Assembly (NCBI GenBank): GCA_964634755.1
Contig: CAZWJH010000119.1
Location: 1 to 5,727 of the forward strand
Origin: JALXDT01 sp964634755
GTDB taxonomy: Bacteria > Acidobacteriota > Aminicenantia > JAMOAD01
Direction: 5' to 3'
Length of the DNA stretch: 5,727 bases
The position numbers and the translations under genes were made by a program. Shown piece by piece: positions 1 through 4,664 of the stretch (its first letter is position 1; each line of letters begins with the position of its first letter). Below the pieces are notes generated by a model that saw nothing but the letters and a program-made list of their open reading frames with translations, searched no databases and was not told the DNA's origin.

Positions 1-57
1 GCTAAAATAGTTTAGTTTGACAAGAGGAGTACTCCCGATTGCACTAAAAATTTTCAT
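1..57 (-). CDS. Cysteine synthase-like PLP enzyme, N-terminal 19 codons only (cut by window edge)
   Basis: Only the first 19 residues are inside the window. They contain AIGSTPLVKLNYF, which closely matches the conserved N-terminus of fold-type II PLP enzymes of the cysteine synthase/cystathionine beta-synthase group (usual form IGNTPLVRLN). In that family this segment precedes the PLP-binding lysine and helps form the substrate site; the enzymes typically make cysteine from O-acetylserine and sulfide. The ATG lies one base after the trpD stop codon, and a GGAGG Shine-Dalgarno at 67-71, inside the last trpD codons, stands 9 bases upstream. Translational coupling with trpD is therefore likely. 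The catalytic lysine lies outside the window, so CysK, CysM, CBS-like or another family member cannot be separated, and no gene symbol is given. Confidence 0.75.
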   Translation of the reverse strand, partial: MKIFSAIGSTPLVKLNYFS

Positions 58-58
58 A

Positions 59-1084
59 TTAATGAACCTCCATGGAATTTGTAAATTCAATTAATTCATT
101 GAGTTTTTTCATGGCAGCTCCCGAATCAATTGATTCTTTTGCCAATGATATCCCTTCTTTTAAGGAATTTGCTATTCCTGACAGATATATGGTCGCTCCT
201 GCATTGAGAAGAACTATATCTCTTCTACTGCTTTTTTCTCCTTTGAGAATAGAAAGTGCTATTTCTTTGTTTTCTTCAGCATTTTTATACACTATATCAT
301 TAAGATTTCCTCTGTTAATTCCGAATTCCTCGGGTTCAACATGATATGTTTTAATCTTACCATCATAAAGCTCCGTTATTTTTGTTTTTCCGGTTATTGT
401 TATCTCATCCAATCCGTCTTCTCCATGAACAATCATAGCTCTTTCGGTTCCCAATTTTTTCAAAACACCGGCAAGAGGTTCTGTTAATTTCTCATTAAAA
501 ACACCTGTTAATTGTCTTTTTGCATTAGCAGGATTTGTGAGAGGTCCGAGAATATTAAAAACAGTCTTAATCCCGATCTCTCTTCTTGCCGGAGCAGCAT
601 ATTTCATTGCTTTATGGAAATTAGGAGCAAACAGAAAACCCATCCCTGTTTCTTCAATACTTTTCTTTACCTTTTCAGGTGAAAGGTTTATTTTAACTCC
701 CAGAGATTCCAAAAGATCAGCACTTCCGCTTTTACTTGAAACCGCTCTGTTTCCATGTTTTGCAATTTTGCATCCTGCACCTGCCGCAACAAATGCACTT
801 ATAGTCGAAATATTAAAAGTATTTTTCCCGTCTCCCCCTGTTCCGCAAGTATCAATCAAATGGTTACCATTGACATGAATTTTTTCCATTCTGTTTCTCA
901 TCGTCTTAACAAAACCTGTAATTTCATCGATTGTCTCACCTTTTGAGCGTAAGGCAACAACAAAAGCGGATATCTGGGCATTTGTGAGCTTACCCTCCAT
1001 GATTTCTCCGAATACACTCGAAGCCTCATCTTCCGTAAGATTAAAATTGTTTAAAATTTTTTCAATATAATCTTTAAATTGCAT
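59..1084 (-). CDS. trpD: Anthranilate phosphoribosyltransferase
   Basis: TrpD transfers the phosphoribosyl group of PRPP to anthranilate, giving N-(5-phosphoribosyl)anthranilate, the second step from chorismate to tryptophan; it is a cytoplasmic enzyme. The 341 residues match the usual family length of about 330-350. The helical N-terminal domain (about 1-65) is followed by the PRPP-binding glycine loop GTGGDG at 81-86 and the KHGNRAVSSKSGSAD block at 109-123. Arginines 168-169 lie in the anthranilate-binding stretch, and NILGPLTNP follows at 177-185. The metal-binding Asp-Glu pair is D226-E227 in HGEDGLDE. All key motifs are intact. The start is supported by GGAGG at 1091-1095 with a 6-base spacer. 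No trpE, trpG, trpC or trpF is visible next to it: a long leader lies upstream and a cysteine-synthase-like gene follows one base downstream. Expression is probably controlled by the upstream leader ORF and hairpins. Confidence 0.97.
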   Translation of the reverse strand: MQFKDYIEKILNNFNLTEDEASSVFGEIMEGKLTNAQISAFVVALRSKGETIDEITGFVKTMRNRMEKIHVNGNHLIDTCGTGGDGKNTFNISTISAFVAAGAGCKIAKHGNRAVSSKSGSADLLESLGVKINLSPEKVKKSIEETGMGFLFAPNFHKAMKYAAPARREIGIKTVFNILGPLTNPANAKRQLTGVFNEKLTEPLAGVLKKLGTERAMIVHGEDGLDEITITGKTKITELYDGKIKTYHVEPEEFGINRGNLNDIVYKNAEENKEIALSILKGEKSSRRDIVLLNAGATIYLSGIANSLKEGISLAKESIDSGAAMKKLNELIEFTNSMEVH

Positions 1085-1090
1085 GGTAAA

Positions 1091-1095
1091 CCTCC
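1091..1095 (-). promoter_or_regulatory. trpD ribosome binding site
   Basis: GGAGG lies 6 bases before the trpD ATG. It is overlapped by CAATGG (1094-1099), a further partial copy of the CAAUGG core found in the leader hairpins. Leader segment 1 could therefore pair with ACAAUGG and touch the first two bases of this site. Whether that happens is inference. Confidence 0.75.
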
Positions 1096-1117
1096 ATTGT
1101 GTGATTTCATTTTCAAA

Positions 1118-1155
1118 TTCCCATTGTTATTGAAAGGTAAAGGCAATAATGGGAA
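1118..1155 (-). promoter_or_regulatory. Leader hairpin 3:4, just upstream of trpD
   Basis: In the minus-strand transcript UUCCCAUUAUUG (segment 3, 1155-1144) can pair with CAAUAACAAUGGGAA (segment 4, 1132-1118) across an 11-base loop, CCUUUACCUUU. The stem has 12 pairs if a 3-base bulge is allowed in segment 4. It is the last and most compact hairpin before trpD, the place where an attenuator terminator would stand. Only three U follow directly (UUUGAAAAUG), so it is a poor match to an intrinsic terminator. It may act through pausing, through a protein factor, or as a switch partner for other segments. Confidence 0.6.
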
Positions 1156-1230
1156 GATTATTACTAATAAATTAGTAAAAAATTAATGATAATACAGGCT
1201 TAATATTGAATTATTTCCCATTATTGTTGG
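1144..1230 (-). promoter_or_regulatory. Alternative leader pairing 2:3 (antiterminator-like)
   Basis: Segment 2 (1230-1215, CCAACAAUAAUGGGAA) contains CAAUAAUGGGAA, exactly complementary over 12 bases to segment 3 (1155-1144). This pairing excludes both 1:2 and 3:4. The 59 bases between the arms are AT-rich and hold their own perfect 7-bp hairpin (TTACTAA/TTAGTAA, 1161-1178, loop of 4). In classical attenuation the 2:3 pairing is the read-through form, adopted when a ribosome stalls in the leader ORF and keeps segment 1 from pairing. The complementarity is seen directly; the role is inferred. Confidence 0.55.
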
Positions 1231-1288
1231 CTTTATTTTTAACTTGAAAGAAAGGTAGAATCCTTTCCTTTGATACCAACAATGGGAA
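1215..1288 (-). promoter_or_regulatory. Leader hairpin 1:2, overlapping the end of the leader ORF
   Basis: Segment 1 (1288-1276, UUCCCAUUGUUGG) lies inside the leader ORF over codons 38-42. It pairs with segment 2 (1230-1215): 13 pairs with a 3-base bulge, or 12 in register with one G-U. A second, inner stem is possible between AAAGGAAAGG (1271-1262) and CCUUUCUUU (1255-1247). The leader stop codon (1241-1239) lies between segments 1 and 2, only 8 bases before segment 2, so a terminating ribosome would cover part of segment 2. That is the same geometry as the E. coli trp leader. Segment 1 also matches segment 4 perfectly over 11 bases, giving a further alternative fold. Confidence 0.6.
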
Positions 1289-1400
1289 TTCCGTTTTTCC
1301 CCCAAAAGTATCGCCAAGCAAAATTGGTCCACCAATAATAATAGTAAAAAACTTCATTGGTGTAAAATTTTTCTCTTTTTGGACCAAATTGCTTAGCCAT
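1239..1400 (-). CDS. Putative aromatic-rich leader peptide of the trpD transcription unit (53 aa)
   Basis: A 53-codon ORF runs from ATG at 1400 to TAA at 1241-1239. GGAGG lies 7 bases upstream of the ATG (1408-1412), and a promoter is placed so that the transcript starts about 20 bases before the ATG. Sixteen of 53 residues are aromatic. The core EVFYYYYWWTNFAWRYFW (16-33) has codons TAC TAT TAT TAT TGG TGG at 1346-1329, with two more TGG codons at positions 29 and 33. Four Trp codons within 11 are striking in DNA this AT-rich. No signal peptide or membrane helix is evident: the N-terminus is MAKQFGPKRE and the tail is hydrophilic with IPIVGI. The most likely role is as a sensor of charged tRNA-Trp, and perhaps tRNA-Tyr and tRNA-Phe, with stalling controlling the hairpins downstream. 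It is longer than the classical TrpL (14 aa), so a small functional protein is the main alternative. A 67-codon GTG frame over the same bases is judged a shadow. Confidence 0.72.
   Translation of the reverse strand: MAKQFGPKREKFYTNEVFYYYYWWTNFAWRYFWGKNGIPIVGIKGKDSTFLSS
1317..1393 (-). promoter_or_regulatory. Long-range stem inside the leader ORF
   Basis: AGCAATTTGGTCCA (1393-1380 in transcript order) and TGGACCAATTTTGCT (1331-1317) form an inverted repeat: 8 perfect pairs (UUGGUCCA/UGGACCAA), a small internal loop, then 5 more pairs (AGCAA/UUGCU). The 48 bases between the arms carry the Tyr run and the first of the paired Trp codons; the second Trp codon lies in the 3' arm. The stem could delay translation or act as a pause structure that couples ribosome and polymerase. 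It may instead reflect coding constraint, so the role is uncertain. Confidence 0.4.
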
Positions 1401-1407
1401 TTTAAAA

Positions 1408-1412
1408 CCTCC
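1408..1412 (-). promoter_or_regulatory. Ribosome binding site of the leader peptide ORF
   Basis: GGAGG is followed by the 7-base spacer TTTTAAA and the ATG at 1400. This strong site favours the 53-codon ATG frame over the overlapping GTG frame at 1414, whose own start falls at the edge of this Shine-Dalgarno. Confidence 0.7.
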
Positions 1413-1429
1413 ACTTAAAAAATTTTTAT

Positions 1430-1459
1430 ATTATTAGCACAAAATAAATCTCTTGTCAA
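1430..1459 (-). promoter_or_regulatory. Sigma70-type promoter for leader peptide, trpD and downstream gene
   Basis: A perfect -35 TTGACA lies at 1459-1454. With an 18-base spacer it is followed by AATAAT (1435-1430, 5 of 6 matches to TATAAT); a 17-base spacer gives TAATAA preceded by TGC, an extended -10-like feature. Transcription would begin near 1422, leaving about 22 bases before the leader ATG. It is the best promoter match I found in the window and points straight at the leader ORF. Confidence 0.72.
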
Positions 1460-1470
1460 GATCTCCTCGT

Positions 1471-1677
1471 TTGTTGAATCTAACTGAAGAAGAAAAACGA
1501 GATGAAAAAAAATATAGGAAATAAAAACACTTATAAAAATTTATTTATAATGAGGATATTGATGATAAAAAAGAGGAGTTGAGAAAATTGAAAGATTCAA
1601 TTGATATTTATGAGTAAAATGGGAAAATAGCAATGTGTCTGAGGGAACTTGATAATAATTTTGTTAACAAGGTTTAA
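1471..1677 (+). pseudogene. Possible decayed gene remnant, unrecognised
   Basis: In one plus-strand frame, protein-like segments are separated by three in-frame stops and the frame closes at a fourth. They read roughly NLTEEEKRDEKKYRK (1477-1521), NEDIDDKKEELRKLKDSI (1549-1602) and NGKIAMCLRELDNNFVNKV (1618-1674), with stops at 1522-1524, 1534-1536, 1615-1617 and 1675-1677. The plus strand is purine-rich here, as coding strands often are in AT-rich genomes, and the middle segment looks like a charged, coiled-coil-like helix. I do not recognise a family and see no clear start or ribosome binding site. Chance open stretches in A-rich DNA could give the same picture, so this is a weak call. Confidence 0.22.
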
Positions 1678-1804
1678 GCATCAATAATTTTAAGTTGGAT
1701 ATATCTCTCTTGATTAAGGACGCTATTGAGATATTTATAATAAATTACAAAGTCATATTCCAGTTAGATTTTTCTTTATCAAAACATTTAGCAAAACATA
1801 AAAC
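1678..1804. other. Intergenic stretch after the cupin gene, no feature recognised
   Basis: This AT-rich stretch lies downstream of the cupin stop codon. A plus-strand frame open through 1695-1895 runs on antisense to the cupin 3' end; it may belong to the possible decayed gene to its left, but no family is recognisable. I found no GC-rich stem followed by a T-tract here, so the terminator of the regulator-kinase-cupin operon is not apparent. Confidence 0.4.
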
Positions 1805-2146
1805 TCACTCCAGAAAAGTGACAGGTTTTTCGGATTTGGGAATTTTTATAATCAAAATTTCCAGGAAACCTTCACCAGTATTTATTATTTTGTGAGGATT
1901 TCCCGAAGGGCTAAAAATAAGATCTCCTTTTACTATTTTTTCCTTTTCCTCTTCTCTTTCAGCTATTCCTTCACCTTCTATCACATAAATCCAAACATCT
2001 ACGGGCGATAAATGTTTTCTGAAAAAACCATCTTTCTCGAACCTTATTTTAAGAAATTCAGCTTTCTCACTCGAAAAAAGTTTTACTGCTTCAAACTCTG
2101 GAGGAGTATCTATTTTAACACCATCTTCATCTTTTATTATCTTCAT
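1805..2146 (-). CDS. Small single-domain cupin protein
   Basis: The 113-residue protein is the size of a single cupin beta-barrel and has no signal peptide, so it is probably cytoplasmic. Cupin motif 2 is complete: G74, P80, G82, H85 and N89 in GDLIFSPSGNPHKIIN. Motif 1 is recognisable as HLSPVDVWIYVIEGEG (45-60), but only H45 of its usual metal-binding His-x-His is present; the second position is S47, with D50 nearby. A metal site is therefore reduced or changed, and enzymatic activity is doubtful; ligand binding or a regulatory role is possible. It follows the kinase gene by 9 bases, and its G-rich Shine-Dalgarno (AAGGGGGG, starting in the kinase stop codon) indicates coupling within the operon. 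No specific function can be given; a link to two-component signalling is suggested by position only. Confidence 0.85.
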   Translation of the reverse strand: MKIIKDEDGVKIDTPPEFEAVKLFSSEKAEFLKIRFEKDGFFRKHLSPVDVWIYVIEGEGIAEREEEKEKIVKGDLIFSPSGNPHKIINTGEGFLEILIIKIPKSEKPVTFLE

Positions 2147-2155
2147 AAGCCCCCC

Positions 2156-3886
2156 TTAATTAGGTAATTCTATTATAAACTCAGTACCTTCGCCTTTCTT
2201 GCTTTTCACACCTATATTTCCTTTGTGCAAAAGTACTATATGTTTTACAATGGAAAGCCCTAATCCGGTTCCTCCGTTTCTTTTGGAACGAGATTTATCA
2301 ACCACATAAAATCTTTCAAAAATCCTATCCAGATCCTTTTCTGGAATCCCTATCCCTGTATCCTTCACTCTTATTATTTCAATATCACCTTTCCTTTCCA
2401 ACATTACTTCCACTTTCCCACTTTGCGAGTATTTAATTGCATTATCTATCAAATTTATAAAAAGTTGCTCAATTTTGAATCTATCAGCTTTAATACTATG
2501 TTTACCTTCTGCTTTTAAAATAAGATTTAAATTCTTATCTTTTGCCCTCTGGAAGAAAATTTTAAAAATATTTTCTATCAATTCCTTTAGATCTATTTCC
2601 TCTATATCAATTTTAACACTATTCTCTTCTAACTCAGACAAAATTAGTAAATCCTTTACAATATTTATCAATCTTTCTGTGTTTCTCTTAATTATTCCAA
2701 TATAATGCTTTTGCTCGTCTTTAATTTCATCCTCCAATGTTTCTAAAAAGCCTTTAATTGCCGTAAGCGGAGTTCTTAACTCATGAGATACATTAATTAC
2801 AAAATCTTTTTTTATTTTTTCAAGTTTTTTAAACTCTGAAATGTCATGAACAATAAGAATAACCTCCTCTTTACCAGAGATATATGTAACACTAAAAAGG
2901 TATATATTTTCAAAAAGATCAACTTCAGTAGAAAAACTTTTTTTCTCATTAAAAGCTTTCTCAATGATACTGTTTATTTTAAGATCTCTAAAGACTTCCC
3001 AGTAAAATTTATCTTTTGGTTCTTTAAATCTTGAAATATTACTAATCTTTTCAAAACTTTTGTTGTAAAGATATATTATTCCTTTCTTATTTATAACCGC
3101 AAGTCCTTCATTCAAAGATGCAATGATACTTTTTAACTTTTCCTTTTCCTTTTGTACCTCACTGAAAAGATTTTCTAATTTTTTACTCATTTCATTGAAA
3201 CTTTCCGATAATTTCCCCAATTCATCTTTTCTCGATAATAAAACCTTGCTTCCGAAATCACCCGATGCTATCTTTCTTGACTGCTCGGAAAGAGTTTTTA
3301 TCACTTTTGAAAAATTCACGGATATAAAATAAGCCCCAACAAGCGATAAGAAAAGTACAATCAGTACTATAAGAAATATTTTCAATCTCAATCTGTTAAG
3401 CAAAGCGTTTATGTCTTTGAGAAACAGACTAACTCTTAACACAGCTATTTTTCTCCCCTTATTTTTCAAAAGAATAGCTACATAGAGCATCTCCTTTTCA
3501 ACCGTGGTACTGAATCTTATTGAAGAACCCTTACCATTCTTAAAAGCAGATATTATTTCTGGTCTGTTCTTATGATTTTCCATTTTAGAAGGCTTTTTTT
3601 CCGAATCAGCAATAACTTCCCCGTCAAGTTTTATAACAGTTATCCTTGTTTTTATTTCCCGTCCTGTTTTTTTGACAAGCATGTCAAGCAATTGATACTC
3701 TTTTTTTTCAACCATCGGGTTTATTTTAAAACTCAATGTTTTGGCTATGTTTTCAAGTTCAAGCTCAAGAGTATTTAAATAGTGAGTTCTAATTGTTCTA
3801 AAAGAGAGAGGTAAAACAAAAATGATTAACAGGAAGACAATTAAAACAAAACTTGCAAATAATTTGATGAAAATTGTATTTTTCAT
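2156..3886 (-). CDS. phoR: PhoR-like membrane sensor histidine kinase
   Basis: This inner-membrane sensor kinase probably autophosphorylates on H368 and passes the phosphate to the adjacent regulator. Order of parts in 576 residues: transmembrane helix 1 (about 8-29); an extracytoplasmic sensor region (about 30-167) resembling the PDC/Cache-type domain of Gram-positive PhoR kinases, including SIRFSTTVEKEMLYVAILLK; transmembrane helix 2 (about 168-191); HAMP (about 190-242); a PAS-like region (about 250-350); HisKA with FVINVSHELRTPLTAIKGF around H368; and the ATPase domain. The ATPase domain has an N box with N478 and N482, G1 DTGIGIP (509-515), F box RIFERFY (521-527) and G2 GGTGLGL (538-544). 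All catalytic boxes are intact. Its ATG overlaps the regulator stop as ATGA, a translationally coupled pair. The YVVDKSRS..GGTGLGLSIVKHI context is typical of PhoR. Sensing of phosphate limitation is inferred from family and from the neighbouring porin; other envelope signals are possible. Confidence 0.9.
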   Translation of the reverse strand: MKNTIFIKLFASFVLIVFLLIIFVLPLSFRTIRTHYLNTLELELENIAKTLSFKINPMVEKKEYQLLDMLVKKTGREIKTRITVIKLDGEVIADSEKKPSKMENHKNRPEIISAFKNGKGSSIRFSTTVEKEMLYVAILLKNKGRKIAVLRVSLFLKDINALLNRLRLKIFLIVLIVLFLSLVGAYFISVNFSKVIKTLSEQSRKIASGDFGSKVLLSRKDELGKLSESFNEMSKKLENLFSEVQKEKEKLKSIIASLNEGLAVINKKGIIYLYNKSFEKISNISRFKEPKDKFYWEVFRDLKINSIIEKAFNEKKSFSTEVDLFENIYLFSVTYISGKEEVILIVHDISEFKKLEKIKKDFVINVSHELRTPLTAIKGFLETLEDEIKDEQKHYIGIIKRNTERLINIVKDLLILSELEENSVKIDIEEIDLKELIENIFKIFFQRAKDKNLNLILKAEGKHSIKADRFKIEQLFINLIDNAIKYSQSGKVEVMLERKGDIEIIRVKDTGIGIPEKDLDRIFERFYVVDKSRSKRNGGTGLGLSIVKHIVLLHKGNIGVKSKKGEGTEFIIELPN

Positions 3887-4563
3887 TCTTCTATCTTATA
3901 TCCCACGCCTCTAACATTTTTTACAAAAATCCCGGCTTCCCCCAATTTTTCACGGAGATTTTTAATATGAACATCTATTGTTCTGTCCAACACAAATTTT
4001 TCATCGCCCCAAAGAATATCAAGGAGCTTGTCCCTCGAAAAAACCCATCCCTTCTTTTCCGCAAGAATTTTGAGAATTTTAAATTCTGTTGTTGTTAAGT
4101 TTATCTTTCGATTATTTACTTTAACCAAATATTTTTGGGGATCAATTTCAAGAATACCACCTATTCTCAAAACATCATGAGTTTCGCTGGCATTTGTTCT
4201 TCTCAACACAGCTTTTACACGAGCAACCAGTTCCTTAGGAGAAAAAGGTTTTGTAATGTAATCATCAGCTCCCAATTCAAGCCCCAAAATAACATCTATT
4301 TCTTCCGTTTTAGCAGTAAGCATTATAACAGGAATATTCTTAGTAACATTATCAAATCTTATTTTTTTGCATATCTCTACTCCATCGGAATCAGGTAACA
4401 TCAAATCCAAAATTATAAGATCCGGCTTTTCCTTTGAGATAAAACCCATAAAATCTTTTCCGTTTACAAACTCTTTTGTTCTAAAACCTGATTTTCTAAG
4501 ATGCAAACTAACAAGTTCGAGAATATCCGGCTCATCATCCACTATTGCTATTAATTTTTCCAT
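3883..4563 (-). CDS. phoB: PhoB/PhoP-like response regulator (OmpR family)
   Basis: This DNA-binding transcriptional regulator has a receiver domain (about 1-118) and an OmpR-type winged-helix domain (about 130-226). Counting from the chosen start, the acidic pair is D9-D10 in IVDDEPD, the phosphoacceptor is D53 in LIILDLMLPD, the switch Thr is T83 and the conserved Lys is K105 in ITKPF. The winged-helix part shows TTTEFKILKIL, SRDKLLDILWG, the DRTIDVHIKNLREKLG recognition helix and the terminal VRGVGYKIEE. An ATG at 4578 would add five residues but has no Shine-Dalgarno; the ATG at 4563 has AGGAAGGA upstream and puts the phosphorylated Asp at the usual position 53, so I prefer it. The stop overlaps the kinase ATG by 4 bases. 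It probably regulates the neighbouring porin and its own operon, by analogy with Pho systems. Confidence 0.92.
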   Translation of the reverse strand: MEKLIAIVDDEPDILELVSLHLRKSGFRTKEFVNGKDFMGFISKEKPDLIILDLMLPDSDGVEICKKIRFDNVTKNIPVIMLTAKTEEIDVILGLELGADDYITKPFSPKELVARVKAVLRRTNASETHDVLRIGGILEIDPQKYLVKVNNRKINLTTTEFKILKILAEKKGWVFSRDKLLDILWGDEKFVLDRTIDVHIKNLREKLGEAGIFVKNVRGVGYKIEE

Positions 4564-4567
4564 TTTG

Positions 4568-4575
4568 TCCTTCCT
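4568..4575 (-). promoter_or_regulatory. Ribosome binding site deciding the response regulator start
   Basis: AGGAAGGA lies 4 bases before the ATG at 4563, with its first AGGA at 8 bases. It falls inside the extended reading frame that begins at 4578. The sequence upstream of 4578 is A/T only and has no Shine-Dalgarno, so the inner start is favoured. Confidence 0.6.
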
Positions 4576-4612
4576 CATATTATAATAATATAAATTAAAA
4601 AACTTAAAATTA

Positions 4613-4651
4613 AAAGGAAAGACCCTTATACAAAATCAGGGTCTTCCCTTT
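4613..4651 (-). terminator. Intrinsic terminator downstream of the porin gene
   Basis: In the minus-strand transcript AAAGGGAAGACCCT (4651-4638) pairs with AGGGUCUUUCCUUU (4626-4613): 14 positions with a single mismatch and an 11-base loop. A U-rich tail follows (UUAAUUUUAAGUUUUUU, 4612-4596). It begins 13 bases after the porin stop codon and separates the porin from the regulator-kinase-cupin operon, although some read-through is possible because no strong promoter is evident before the regulator. Confidence 0.88.
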
Positions 4652-4664
4652 GGCTAAATTTTCC

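Noticed and set aside
18..27. TTGACAAGAG on the plus strand repeats the minus-strand promoter sequence at 1459-1450 in inverted orientation.
   Set aside because: The match is 10 bases, the copy lies inside the conserved LVKLN-coding part of the PLP gene and has no -10 partner. Chance is the simplest explanation.
72..878. Plus-strand open frames opposite trpD, and similar frames opposite the kinase, regulator and porin.
   Set aside because: They lie antisense to well-conserved coding sequence, show no family resemblance and have no convincing ribosome binding sites.
1118..1288. A miniature inverted-repeat transposon made of the TTCCCATT repeats.
   Set aside because: No flanking target duplication or terminal-repeat boundary is visible, one arm lies inside the leader ORF, and the alternating order of arms fits a regulatory RNA.
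1211..1414. A 67-codon minus-strand frame starting with GTG at 1414.
   Set aside because: It overlaps the 53-codon ATG frame, its start lies at the edge of the Shine-Dalgarno that serves that ATG, and its composition shows no leader or family signature. The ATG frame explains the site better.
1085..1422. T-box riboswitch or TRAP-type regulation of trpD.
   Set aside because: I find no T-box sequence of the AGGGTGGNACCGCG type and no series of closely spaced GAG/UAG triplets in the leader transcript. A translated leader fits better.
1531..1550. TTATAAA/TTTATAA palindrome on the plus strand.
   Set aside because: It is an all-A/T 7-bp stem in A/T-rich DNA, with no T-tract or neighbouring gene end to give it a role.
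1695..1895. A 66-codon plus-strand frame starting with TTG.
   Set aside because: It runs antisense into the conserved 3' end of the cupin gene, lacks a ribosome binding site and resembles no family. Its first part is mentioned only as possible decay remnant.
4579..4584. A perfect TATAAT on the minus strand just before the response regulator.
   Set aside because: It is so close to the start that transcription would begin inside the ribosome binding site, and no -35 accompanies it; the surrounding DNA is almost pure A/T.
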